A stretch of DNA of 64,000 bases. Source: Whitmania pigra (taxonomy: Eukaryota > Annelida > Clitellata > Hirudinida > Haemopidae). The stretch is from assembly GCA_021613335.1 (NCBI GenBank), contig JAJTWR010000308.1:1818001-1882000 (forward strand). Reading direction: 5' to 3'. Positions within the stretch are counted from its first letter, which is position 1, and each line of letters opens with the position of its first letter. Under the pieces are notes generated by a model. The model searched no databases. It was not told the DNA's origin and saw nothing but the letters and a program-made list of their open reading frames with translations. Below are positions 41,157 through 52,526 of this stretch, piece by piece. The position numbers and the translations under genes were made by a program.

Positions 41157-42063
41157 CCTGAAAAGGATAAATTAATGTTAAATGTAATATAATCATTGTA
41201 GGAAAATTTACTGAACATGTTTATTTGAAACAAAAAACAAGTACAGCTAATTTTATCCTTAACATCACATGAAAATTAGCAATATATTATATTTTAGAAA
41301 TAATTATTTAAGTTAAAAAGTTTGATAATTAGAGTTAATGCAGGCAATCGAAATTTAAGACAAAATTTAATGTATTTCCTTAATAAGCAAGATAAAATGT
41401 TTCAGTACCTAGGATTTTAGAGTCATTAGTGTGAAATCGCTACCACTCACAAAATCGATCTAGTAACGCAGCATCTAGCCACTATGATCTCAAAGAAAGT
41501 CCAAGACAGATACAATAAAACATTCCATCGACCCGCAACTCCGAAAATAACAATAACAAAGACATCTATAGAATGAATCAGGTTCTTAATTAATGTTTAG
41601 ATTTGTGTTATTATTATTATGGACATATTGTTGAGCATATTTTCTACCAATTTCCATAAAAGTAATATTTCTACTTCTCGAGTTTAGTTTATCGAATCGT
41701 TGATGTCAAACAAACATTCTAATTGTGACTTCACTGCACATAAAATCAAAAAGACATTACTTTTTAACAAATTTTAATTCAGACAAGATTCATATTCCTG
41801 CAAGTTTATAAAAGCAAGTCAAGTGTTCAAGAAGTTATCATGCGTAATGTTTAAATTTAATTTAAAATTAAATAATCTAAACTAATTTAACTGCCAACTC
41901 AATTTTGGATTTTGAAACTAAGGTGTTTTTAGTTGTTTTTTTTTATTTTCCATTCTTTAATCGGTCGGTTGGCATACGTTGCTTTGATGTGATAAATTAA
42001 AAGGTCTGCTTTTGAGAAGCGCTTGATTCCGTCGAATTGCAGAGTGGAATTTTTTGTTGGGCC
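41157..42063. promoter_or_regulatory. divergent intergenic region (LRR-Ig / ANAPC2)
   Basis: The two genes start head to head, 907 bp apart between start codons. On the minus strand a candidate 5' UTR donor (CTAG|GTACTG near 41407) pairs with the acceptor just before the LRR-Ig ATG. No TATA box stands out. A shared promoter is inference from the arrangement. Confidence 0.4.
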
Positions 42064-44358
42064 ATGTCAGCATTGGATAACGCATGGGATTTCATAACTA
42101 CTTTATTAACAGATAATGTGAAATATCCAGGAATTGATTATAATTACTGTCACTTAATCCCTGTTGACAGCTTGAAAATATTGTCTGAAAGTGGTCTTGC
42201 TGACGTTTTGTACGAATGGCTACTAGATGAAGCAAAACACAAAATAGGACATAACATTTCACCAAAGTTTTGGAATAACTTTCAAGTTTCTATTTCTGAG
42301 AATGAGGCTGTCGACCATGTTCCAAGGTGTTTTTTCGAATTGTATTCAGGAGTGACTTATGTTATTACGTGGTTCAAGAAGCTGAGGGCATTGCAGACTT
42401 ACTTGAGGTTACCAACATCGGACGAGGATGCCGAAGAGGATTTTCTGAATGCTATTAATGCTACTCTTAAAGGAATTGTTTTTTGCAATGTTAACAATCA
42501 TTTTAAGCAGGCGTTTTCAAAATATTTGAAACGTTCTCTTGGAGCTTTTGATGTAACTCTGAACAATGACAAAATTGAGAATTCTGAATGCCACTGTGGT
42601 TTTCAAGTTCAAGAATGTATATGTGAACATATTTTTTGCAGGTTCAAAGAATTATTTAATCAGCTGAAACATTTGAAAGTGTTGGAAGTTGTCATTGCAG
42701 AACCAATAATGCAGTACATACATGAAAAAATCTACCTCCACATAGAATTAGAGTGCATGGGGGACTTTGAAAAATGCTACATTGATTCTTTAAATTATTG
42801 GATGCAAAATAATATTGTGAAGTGGATGGATAAACTATTTGAAACCTGTTTTGGTTCCAATGATACTTCCATCAAACTTTTGCCATCTCACATTAAAAGG
42901 TTGAAGTTCTACACAAGTGAAGTTTATGGACGACTGAGAATTGAGCAGCTTTTCAGCATCATTATTGATTTTCCAGACTCTCTTCCCGTCCTCCAAGATT
43001 TAGTTGTCTGTCTCAACATGGTTCCTGAACTGAAACCTGTTTTGGTAAAATCTCTAAAGGAAGCTTTGCAGATGAGACTTCTGCAGCCGGGCGTCAACAC
43101 AGGGGACATTTTGACAGCCTACATATCTACGATGAGAGCTCTGAGGGTTCTAGATCAAAGTGGTGTTCTCCTTGAGATGGTTGGAGAACCGGTGAAAGAA
43201 TACTTGAGAGGAAGAGACGACACTGTCCGCTGCATCGTATCAAGCCTCACTGAGGATAGCAATAACGAATTGGCAGAAGAACTCAACAAGGGTCGCTTGC
43301 TGTCTGACAATGATTCAGGAGATGAGTCTTCCATCCTCCATAACTGGGAATTTTGGGAGCCAGATCCTGTAGAAGCTGAACCTTTGAAACCATCTCAAGC
43401 AAGTCGATGCTTCGATATCATCAGTATGCTCATTAACATTTATGGCAGCAAGGAGCTCTTCATAGATGAATACAGATCTCTGTTAGCGGATAGAATATTG
43501 ATTCAATTGAGTTATGACACAGAACGTGAAATTAGACACCTTGAATTGTTGAAATTGAGGTTTGGTGAATCCCAACTTCATCAATGTGAAGTAATGCTGA
43601 AGGATGTCTTTGACTCTAGAAGAATCAATGCTCAAGTTGCTGAAAGTAAGGAAGGAAGCGAGTCAAGTGTTGTTCCTGTAAATGCCATGATTCTCTCAGC
43701 TCAATTTTGGCCTCAAGGATTGAAAGATGAAAATGTGAAGTTGCCTAATTGCTTTGTCGAAGCTTTGGACAATTACAAGAGTTCTTTCGAGCTTCTTAAG
43801 GGAAACAGGACACTTTATTGGAAGCCTCATCTTGGGTCCATCGAGATTGAACTTGAGCTGAATGGAAAATCCCATGAATTCAAAGTCTCTCCTATCCATG
43901 CTGCAATTATTTGGCATTTTCAATCAAAATCAAGTTATACTCTTGATGAACTTAGTTTGTTATTAGAGATGCCTGCCCAAGCTCTGCAGAGAAAAATTTC
44001 ATTTTGGCAGAGTCAAGGTGTTTTAAGAGAAGATGGTAACGATACTTATGTATTGACAGATGAGCTGAAGATCTCACACCAGGAGCCAATGGCTGTAGAG
44101 GATGAAGATCCAGAATCTGTTCTAGTCTCAGCTCAAGACCAGAAAACTGAGGAGATACAGATTATTTGGTCTTATGTTGCAGGCATGTTAACGAATCTGG
44201 AATCTTTAACCCTTGAGAGGATACATTCCATGCTGAAAATGTTTGCAATGCAAGGCCCTGGTTCTCAATGCACGATTCTCGAACTAAAAAACATTTTGGA
44301 GACAAAAATTAAGGAACTGAAATTAGTTTATAGCAATGGACTATATCGTCTAAATTAA
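42064..44358 (+). CDS. ANAPC2: anaphase-promoting complex subunit 2
   Basis: Cullin-like scaffold of the APC/C ubiquitin ligase; with ANAPC11 (RING) it forms the catalytic core that marks securin and cyclins for destruction. One uninterrupted frame of 764 aa (human 822). The chosen start is MSALDNAWDF; in-frame codons before it have no ATG. The N-terminal helical repeats are followed by the cullin-homology segment (VLVKSLKEALQMRLLQPG, VNTGDILTAYISTMRALRVL, FIDEYRSLLADRIL) and the C-terminal APC2 winged helix (about 680-764, ending KELKLVYSNGLYRLN). No introns, unlike almost every other gene here, yet no poly(A) tract or target-site duplication is visible. Stop TAA at 44356-44358. Confidence 0.95.
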   Translation: MSALDNAWDFITTLLTDNVKYPGIDYNYCHLIPVDSLKILSESGLADVLYEWLLDEAKHKIGHNISPKFWNNFQVSISENEAVDHVPRCFFELYSGVTYVITWFKKLRALQTYLRLPTSDEDAEEDFLNAINATLKGIVFCNVNNHFKQAFSKYLKRSLGAFDVTLNNDKIENSECHCGFQVQECICEHIFCRFKELFNQLKHLKVLEVVIAEPIMQYIHEKIYLHIELECMGDFEKCYIDSLNYWMQNNIVKWMDKLFETCFGSNDTSIKLLPSHIKRLKFYTSEVYGRLRIEQLFSIIIDFPDSLPVLQDLVVCLNMVPELKPVLVKSLKEALQMRLLQPGVNTGDILTAYISTMRALRVLDQSGVLLEMVGEPVKEYLRGRDDTVRCIVSSLTEDSNNELAEELNKGRLLSDNDSGDESSILHNWEFWEPDPVEAEPLKPSQASRCFDIISMLINIYGSKELFIDEYRSLLADRILIQLSYDTEREIRHLELLKLRFGESQLHQCEVMLKDVFDSRRINAQVAESKEGSESSVVPVNAMILSAQFWPQGLKDENVKLPNCFVEALDNYKSSFELLKGNRTLYWKPHLGSIEIELELNGKSHEFKVSPIHAAIIWHFQSKSSYTLDELSLLLEMPAQALQRKISFWQSQGVLREDGNDTYVLTDELKISHQEPMAVEDEDPESVLVSAQDQKTEEIQIIWSYVAGMLTNLESLTLERIHSMLKMFAMQGPGSQCTILELKNILETKIKELKLVYSNGLYRLN

Positions 44359-44573
44359 AGCAACTTAACTGATAAAAATTCTTGGTACTTTGTTTTTTTT
44401 ATGTTTTGCTTCATCACTAGACAAGGTGTAAAGCTTAATGATTTGTGCAGAAATCGTTGCTGGGATGTTGCCCAACATCTGGGGTGACATCCATACATTT
44501 CTCTATAGAAATGTCGTTGGGGTTTGGGGTCTAGCCAAATTTACTGGATTTAGAGCTTAAAGAACTAATAAGG

Positions 44574-44640
44574 ATGGGCGAGCTAGGTAAGAAGGTTGCG
44601 TTATTGGCGGCAGCGATAGTAATGCGTCGTGCACTGCCAC
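44574..44640 (+). repeat. SINE-like fragment
   Basis: TAATGCGTCGTGCACTGCC here resembles the TAATGTGTCGTG and CACTGCC blocks of the SINE at 37641-37847, with the B-box segment missing. It sits in the likely 3' UTR of ANAPC2. Confidence 0.35.
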
Positions 44641-44646
44641 AATAAA
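44641..44646 (+). terminator. candidate polyadenylation signal of ANAPC2
   Basis: AATAAA 283 bp after the stop codon, directly after the SINE-like fragment; other A-rich hexamers nearer the stop are non-canonical. Confidence 0.35.
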
Positions 44647-45151
44647 ACAATCGAATTCATGGTGACGAATTTGATAATGGATTTATCAAAGCATAGGGTC
44701 ATCGGACATCCAGCCTGACAGGTCTATTCCCGGCTTTTGCTGGGTTTCAAACCAAAATCACACATTTTTTTACAAGTTACATCTGTTTAAGCCTAGTGTT
44801 ACGTGACATTTGACCTTCAAATAAAATCTAGAGTAAATGTCAAAATTGAATTAATCATGATCATGATTTATTATTTATCATGTAAGTTAGTTCGGGCTTA
44901 AAATTAAACCATTAATTTTCTAGATGATTGCGTAGTTAAATTCATCAACAAGATTTTTTTAGCAGATATAAAGTTTTTAGTATTAGCTAATCTAAAAAAA
45001 TATAATCCATAATAGTGAATTATCCCAATTTAATAGAACAAAATATTTCATAATCCGAGCTGATCACTGAAAATTTGCGATAAAACGTCTGTTTACGCTG
45101 ACGGGTCTCGCGTTGGGTTCTAAGTTTTTTTTAAAAGTATTGTGAATTGCC

Positions 45152-46854
45152 ATGGCATTTAAAGTCGTGCGTCCAGAATTTGTTCGTAGATATGTGCGAT
45201 TATTCCAATCGAAAAGTGTCATGAAAATTAGTTCTGGCAATTGTTCGACAATGCCGCAAGACAAGATTGATGAGGACGAGTCACTTTATCCTCCAATTAA
45301 GCCGAAGTTTCCACCCGGGAAATGGAAGAGACTTGACGAAGAGTCAGCTTGGAAGATTAACGACTTGTCACATACAGTGTTGCAATTTACCAAAGCTAAG
45401 CAACGTCTAGATTTTCTTGCAGGCGATACATCGAGCACACTTTGGCTAATCGAAGCTTTGACAACCAGACCTAATAATACTGAATTTCAAAAACTTATTA
45501 CTAAGACGGAGGTATTATCCAACGAACCCAATATTGATATTTCCAATAATGAGCTTGTTGAAAAACTTTCCCAATTATCAGCAAGTCTCAATGTTGATTA
45601 CAGTGATTTGTTAATTCAAGGAATCAACAAGATTTTGCCTCAAGATTGTGAGGATGTAGAAAGGTGGAACATGCATAAATTTGTTGGCAATTTGTTGAGA
45701 AGTTCGGTCTCATTGTTGTCTTCTAGTAACGAACATTTGAGGAGATGTGAAATTGACCAAAACGTTAGGGTTGAATCCTTCTGGAGAGTTACAGGTTTTG
45801 AAGGTGACGAAAAAAACTGTGAAGGCACTTGGGACCTGCCCAAAACTGTAGAAAAGACAGATGCTGGAATAATTCAATTTCAGTACAGACACATGGCTGA
45901 TTACCAAATAAGGACTGAAAACCCATTACCTGAGGTAATACAGAATTAATGCCCATATCTGGTGCTTTGTACACTGACATATAAGTTAAGTTTTATTTGC
46001 TTTCAGTTTTTGTCTATTGATGATCCTAGTTGCTCAGCTAAAGAGAATAAATTACCCCAGTATGCTCCAGATGCAGTGGCTGTGAAATCCATCAAAGATA
46101 GGCCAATAAATGTTGCAGGTAAAATGATAATCTTTTAATTCTAAAGAAATATGCTAAAATAAAGAAACTATTTCTCCAGGACATTGGATTGGAAGCCCAT
46201 GTGAATTTACAAGTGGATCAATACACATCATGCCATCAAAGTTTGTTGAGGAATATGAAAAATATGGAATGAAATATCTGGAAGAAGCAGAAGTCCTCAT
46301 GGCCATGACTTCCATGTTTGGATCATGTGTTGCCCAAGCTCAAAATCAAGGTGAGAATCAAAACATGAATGGTTATCATTTAACTAGAGCACTGCTGTTT
46401 GAATAAGAATTAATTTATTAATGCTTGAACCATTTGCATAATTTTTCTACTTATGTCAGGGTTCTGTGATGTTTTGGACATAACTTATCCATTGGCGACA
46501 CAGAGCATCATTATCAATAAACATAATGTTCGGTTTGGCTACTACCAGTTGAACACTCTTCAACTTTGGAATGATGCAAACACACTTCAGAATGTAATGT
46601 GGATCTCACAACCAATCAAATTGTTTGAGGAAAAGGAGAATGGGGAGAAAGTGATAAGCAAGGAATTTGTATCAAGATTCCTTAAATTTTTGCTTTTGAA
46701 GCCTAAGAATAGGGGTATCAATATGAGACCATACCTGCCAGAAGATAAAGCCCCATCCACAACAGAGGCCATGATCAATCTAAGGGGTGAGGAACCCATA
46801 CCCCAACCGGTTGTTGGGCGGTTTGAACACCCCAAGTATTCAATTTATTACTAA
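45152..46854 (+). CDS. MRPS30: mitochondrial ribosomal protein S30 / mL65-like
   Basis: Component of the mitochondrial ribosome large subunit (mL65, historically S30; related to mL37). Four exons: 45152-45934, 46007-46118, 46180-46350, 46460-46854; 486 aa. The start sits in a good context (GCCATGG) and the first 25 residues are basic and hydroxylated without acids (MAFKVVRPEFVRRYVRLFQS), as in a mitochondrial targeting sequence. Family-like segments: FQYRHMADYQIRTENPLPEF, AMTSMFGSCVAQAQNQGFCD, RFGYYQLNTLQLW and FLKFLLLKPKNRG. The layout of the RYQI- and YQLNTL-type segments fits S30 better than L37, but the two are paralogous and I would not exclude L37. Its stop lies 140 bp from the stop of the convergent AASDH gene. 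Confidence 0.7.
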
Positions 46855-46994
46855 CTTTTGTTCAATAATGGGAACTATTAAAATTCTGATATTTTTTGTG
46901 GCTTTTGAGTGTTCAGATGATACATAGTAAACATTTTTGAGGAACCTAGCAACTGGTACAAAAGTTGTTATAGAGAATTAAAACAAAATTAGGC

Positions 46995-49900
46995 TCATTT
47001 TATTTCTAGACAATATAAACAGTTATCTCGACAACCTACTAAAACTCTGTTTCCAATGGCACAAGGTGATGAAAAAATCTCAGACCCAATGTTGAATGTA
47101 GAAATAGGAACTCCACTGATAATGTCCAAAAGGTATATTATGCCTTTCGTGGAACAGGCCGTCACTGCGAAAGCTTCTTGGAATTCATCAAAAACAGAGC
47201 TCTGTGTTACTTGTGGCACAAAAGTTGGGATTCCATAGATTTCTGAATCCAGTTTGCTCTTCCACATCAGTGAGGCTGATTTAGTTTCAATGCAGTATAC
47301 ATGCTTATCGTGAGAGCCAATGACTACTAGTTCTGCTGGTGGTGATTGTTCTCCTTGAATCGAGAGGATGTTTGGTGAGGAAAATATTGGTCCATTTGTC
47401 TTAAAGGTCCAGGCCTGACAAACATATATGAGACTCGGTTAATAGGTATGGCACATTGAGTCAAAATTGAATTATAATTGTAAACTTACAATATCTTGCT
47501 TGTTCGTATTTATGGCGTAAAGGTGTCCATCTACGCACCCAATAAAACAATGGCATCCTGCTGAAGCAGGGGATGAAAAGATTGGCTTTCCTAAAGCCAC
47601 CTTCCACATTATTGAACCTTTGTCCTGCTCAGAAAAATTAATTAAGAAATATAAAATAGTTAACTCTTTGAAAAAGTATGAAATGCTTACGGCATCAACA
47701 CAGAAAATCTCCCCTCCCAAGGAGCCAATGTAAAGCTCCTTACCATCACTATTGAAACATGGTGAGCTGAAAAGTGCTCCACTATTTAGATTTCTCTTCC
47801 ACTGACAAATCTTGTTCTGAATGTCGAAACATTTTTGTGATAAGTGATACTTAAATTACCTTGTAATTGCTTGTTAACTCACTTCAATATCCAATGTGTA
47901 GAGGGTGCCGTCATGAGATCCAACATAAACAAAACCATTTTCAGGATGGATAACTGGTGAGCTTTTGATGGAGTTGCCAGCTTGAAACGTCCAATAAACG
48001 TTACCAGTTGATCTTTCCAAAACATATATGTTTCCAGAGTAACAACCTTGAAAATGAAATTACAATTAACTTTGATGTGGTGTTTACAAATGTCAATGGT
48101 TTAGAAAAACCTGCCTGTTATAATAAATGAGGCACACTTTGAAAGGCATGCAGACGATTCTATTCGGTCCTGCAATTTTGTCTCCCAATTACAGGTTCCT
48201 AAAGACAAATTCAGGGCAAAGAAACTATGGGAATGTGAACCAATAAATACTTCTTTCTCTTGTCTGAGTTAAACATATTTTAAACTAATTAAAAATTTTG
48301 AAGACCATGAAATGGTTAAATCTAAAAAGACATAAGCCAATCATTATTCTTACCCTAAAAGAATGAGTGGAGAGGCATCTACACATTTTCCAGTATCGAA
48401 CTTCCAACATTCATGGAAATTGAGTTCTTGATTAGCTTGGTTGGATTGTTTACAAAATCTCTTAATTCTTTTAAATCTAATTCCATCAGAATTGCTTTCA
48501 AGACTTTCTGAGAAATATGCAAGAGATCTTGAAATTACTGCAAGATTTTTCTCTTCCAAGATTTTGCTTCTTTTCATTTTTATTTCTGCTAAATCACTGA
48601 TATACTCTCTCTTGCGTTTAGTAAGTGCATAAGTCCTTGAGTTGCCCAGTGATGTGTAGCCATCACCATTTTGGTTTGGAGATAGGTAATCAACAATATT
48701 ATTGATTGATGTACCACTCAAAATTGTATCCAATAACAAACTTTCAATACTTGGAAACTCTCTTTGTAGCTCCAAACAAACAGACAGGGCCATAATAGAA
48801 TTTCCTCCCAGCTGAGTCCAGCTCTTTTGTAAATGTTCTTTTGTTAGGGGAGATATGCCAAGATAATTAGATACAAGTTCCATAAAACAACTTTTGACAT
48901 CAGAATGTTTGGATTCACTTGACATTATGAAGTCAGAATATACTTTAAGAAGAGTCTTCCTATCAATTTTACCTTTATAACAAAACATTAATATAGATAT
49001 TAGATTGAAATTCTAAAATACAATAATTTGTATAGGATATCCCACTATAAATAAATTGATATTTAAAAAATTACCATGGTTGTTAAGTGGCATCTGGTTT
49101 AGTAATAAAATTCTGGTCGGAAGATAGTGAGGAGGAAGCCACGATTTGATAAAAGATGTAGCATCTCTTGCAAAAGTTTTATCCTCATATATGACTGGCT
49201 TATTTTCATGTTGTTCTGCATCAGAATGTAAGACCACAAACACAATTAATGCTTGTTCTGTCCATAAACTTGCAGAGCAGTTGACATTTTCCATGTTTGA
49301 TACTATCTAAAATTTGAATTGCACTTTTATGGTTTTACTCCTTTAAATTACTTAGCTTCACATTGACTCCCAAATTGACTTAATGCAAAACAGGTAAACC
49401 TTGTCCAGTTCTTGTAAATGCATTCGCTTCCCCATCCTTTTAATCATCCCATCAGTCCTACCGATGTAATACAGCATGCCCTGCTTGCCTTTCCTCACAA
49501 TATCACCAGATGACCTGAAGGAGACATTCAATATTACGAATCACAAATGCAAAGTGAATGGTAGCTTGCATTCAAACCTCATAATTATGGAGTCAACTTT
49601 GAAATCCTCCTCATCCAATAAGCATGCCCTCTCATCACCACCTAATAAATATATTTTGGTTTATCATATTTAATATCTAACTCTTGCACAAAAAATGTTC
49701 ATAAATCCAAACATAGATTAAAATTGCTAGTACACCATTTACCTATCCACAATTCTCCTTCACTGGTTTCCTCATTGAAATGTCTCAATTCCAAGATGGT
49801 CTTGTCCATTGCTTTACCTAAACACACTTCACCATCAATGTTCCTATAAGTTTAATTAAAATGAGTTAAGTCTACAACTTACTAAATGAGATATTTACCA

Positions 49901-51542
49901 AAAGATAAAGATATGGTAAATCACATGAAAATTGATTTAACAACAATTACTCAAACTCTTTTGGTGATATTTCATGTATGGTGGCCCAACAAGAAACTTC
50001 GGTAATTCCATAAATGTTGAAAATTCGTGTTTTGTTGCCTTCAGCTCTCCACCTTATCAACCTTGAGATGCTTGGACATTTCTCTCCACCTAATGCCAGG
50101 ATCCTCAATGACGTTGCTGCAGACAGCAAAACATTTTTTATGCCATCTCCAAACATTGATACTAAGGAAGGTGTAGCCTAGAAAATAAGGTTGCTTTCTC
50201 ATTTGTTTTATTTCCTGTAATTGGCTATGCAAACCAACCTGTAGAATTGTCACTTTGTGAAGAGTCATAAGGCAATTAAGAAGCCTCTTGGAATCAAGCT
50301 TAATAACGTCTTCAACAATAAGCAGGCATGATCCAGTCAAAAATGTTGTGAACATCTGAACATAACTGGGATCAAAAGTCAAGGGTGATGATAGGAATAC
50401 GACATCATCTGCAGTTTGTTGGAAACTTTCTCTAAAATTTCAAACAAAATCCTTAATCATAATTTACAATTGTACAGAAAGAATGCTGGACAGAAACAAA
50501 TGTTAGCAAGAAACAACATTTTGAAACTAACACCACATCAAATACGTTTGGAACAATAGATTTGTTGGGAACATATACTATTTTGGGGATGCCCGTAGAA
50601 CCAGATGTTGTCACGACATAAGCTATATCAGGTCGAAGTATTTCACCACTTGTGAATTCCACAATAAACATGTGTGTGTCACCCAGTTGATAAACACATG
50701 CCTCTCCATTTGTCAGCCTCTTCAATTCATTAACAACCTTGAAAATAACAGCCTAGTATTATTTGAGTTCAAATTAAATATGAGATCAAATACAGAATCA
50801 AAGCAATTGCACCACACTTAATTTAACATTAACTATTTAAGAATATGTAACAATGCCAAAGGAAATTAGTAGATCTTTTTCCACTTAATGATTATAATAA
50901 TATTAATAAGGATTATAATAATAATAATAATAATAATAACATGTGCATTTGTAGAGCACCGTAAGTGTCAGCCTCGGGGACACTCAAATGATGGTAATGA
51001 CAATAATGTAACCGCAGGAAAAAGATCTGGCATGATGTTTTACCTCCTGTGAATCTACTAAGCAATAATTAAACTTTATTTTGTTTTTCAATGCAACAAA
51101 TCTTTTTGGAGCCATGAGATCTGATGGACTCAAATAATAGAAACAATTCTTGGCTTTAAGAATCCTGTTTAAAATAGTTGTAATAGAGAAAAAATATAAC
51201 ATGCAAAGTTGCTAAGAGACTAAGAACTTTACATAAGACTATTTATGATTAAAATTACCCAAGTAAGGTAGAAATAAGGTTTATTCCAGTTGGAATAACA
51301 ACGGCAATAACTTGATTTAACAACTTTCTCGATTCTAACGCATCCGAAATCTACAATGTTACAACACATTATGAATGGTTTTCATTCATTGATTGATAAA
51401 CGTAAATTATCATTACCTTGTGCGAAGACAATGCCAACTCTGAATATGAACAAACTAAATTCTTATTTCCATTACAAAAACAAATAGCTTGTCTGGACCT
51501 ATTTTTCTTAGCACCCAATTCGAACAGTTCATATAACGACAT
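46995..51542 (-). CDS. AASDH: AASDH / acyl-CoA synthetase family member 4 (beta-alanine-activating enzyme)
   Basis: NRPS-like protein: an adenylation domain activates an amino or acyl acid as AMP ester and loads it on a carrier domain; the C-terminus is a PQQ-type beta-propeller. Sixteen exons: 51417-51542, 51259-51350, 51044-51164, 50532-50737, 50239-50431, 49951-50177, 49743-49843, 49578-49641, 49400-49514, 49075-49306, 48354-48972, 48115-48263, 47883-48046, 47691-47816, 47490-47624, 46995-47414; 1029 aa (human 1098). Seen: P-loop TSGSTGIPK, FNIYGITEVSCWATIH, GRTDGMIKRMGKRMHLQELD, catalytic Lys in NNHGKIDRKT, carrier Ser in LGGNSIMAL (about residue 549) and repeated blade motifs (FVYVGSHDGTLYTLD, CFIGCVDGHLYAIN, VLVGCRDNCLYCLE). 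All catalytic motifs are intact. The intron after exon 48115-48263 must be GC-AG. AATAAA overlaps the last codons. Confidence 0.93.
46999..47004 (-). terminator. AATAAA overlapping the AASDH stop region
   Basis: The terminal codons GAA ATA AAA TGA contain AATAAA two bases before the stop codon. If used, the mRNA would have a 3' UTR of only a few tens of bases, which would suit the 140-bp spacing to the convergent MRPS30-like gene. Usage is inference. Confidence 0.4.
50912..50940. repeat. (AAT)n microsatellite with SINE-like flank
   Basis: AAT/TAA array in an AASDH intron, followed to about 51010 by a short GC-richer segment (GTGCATTTGTAGAGCACC) that looks like the tail of a dispersed repeat but does not match the SINE called elsewhere. 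Confidence 0.6.
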
Positions 51543-52338
51543 GACCAATGCCAAGCTTAAAAGCACTCAAATTAATTACTTTGTGGGATATCTTGAATTC
51601 AATAACTTAAAAATCGCAGATTTCCAAGAAAAATTGGTTTTTCAAAAATAGTTTTAAATATATGCGGTTTGTTTATCTCTTATGTTTAAAAGTGATTTAG
51701 AGTTAGCTTAGCTTTTAGTAGAGATACGTGTTTGTCTCATAATTTAGAATTTGAAAATACTAGTAAAACTGATTTCTTGTAATATAAAAAAACTTGTTAA
51801 ATGGACTTTTGAATTTATGACAAGAAAAGACAGTGAAAGCAATGAGATGTTATTACCATGGTCATAAAAGTCAATGTTTATTATCATCTAAACCTTTTAA
51901 AATATCTAAAATATCACGTGATCAAATGCTGCTAACAATTCTAAAAATAGTATAATTTACTATATATATTTTATCGGAAGCTTTTTCGACCCCGTCCCTG
52001 CGGATTAAAAATAAATGTCATACATATTCTGATAGATATTTTTCAGGAGAATTCAAATATGTAACTGAGTTGACTAGCGCACACAGGGATTTACCCTAAA
52101 AAAATCTTCAAAGTTTTCAAGCATTAATTAAAAATAGTTCCAGAATTTTTTTTTGAATACTCGTCCCTGACACCTTGATCTTTCTTCTATTTTTTTAAAA
52201 CAATCCGCACATTTTTATCTCTATCGGTTGATTTTTAATCGCCTTTACAAAAAAAGCCCTAAAAAGGAGCTAGAACAGGGGCAGTTATCACCTTCGTATT
52301 CAGATGCCTTCAGAAGAGTAGTTTTCTGAAGTTTGTTT
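51543..52338. other. intergenic, no gene seen
   Basis: AASDH 5' flank running to the left end of the gypsy element. No exon or repeat recognised. Confidence 0.5.
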
Positions 52339-52500
52339 TGAAGTATGCAGTTTATTGACAGAATCAGACTAACACTTGACTTTATTCGAACGTACAATCA
52401 GTATCATTCATGAACGGATTGACGAGGCTGCCCTCGTATTACCGCGGTAAACTCATATACCAACACAAAATGTCCTTAGAAGGGGTGTGCAGTCACTACA
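52339..52500 (-). repeat. 3' LTR of the gypsy element
   Basis: On the element strand it runs TGTAGTGACTGCACACCCC ... AATAAACTGCATACTTCA (162 bp, TG...CA), with AATAAA near its 3' end as expected for the R region. Over about 100 bp it differs from the copy at 56432-56568 by one substitution; it also has an extra block (ACCGCGGTAAACTCATATAC) that the other copy lacks. Confidence 0.85.
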
Positions 52501-52526
52501 GTAAGCTCCTCCTTGGGAAGACGGAG

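Noticed and set aside
42037..42063. N-terminal extension of ANAPC2 by nine codons.
   Set aside because: It begins with TTG, not ATG; the first ATG at 42064 gives a normal ANAPC2 start.
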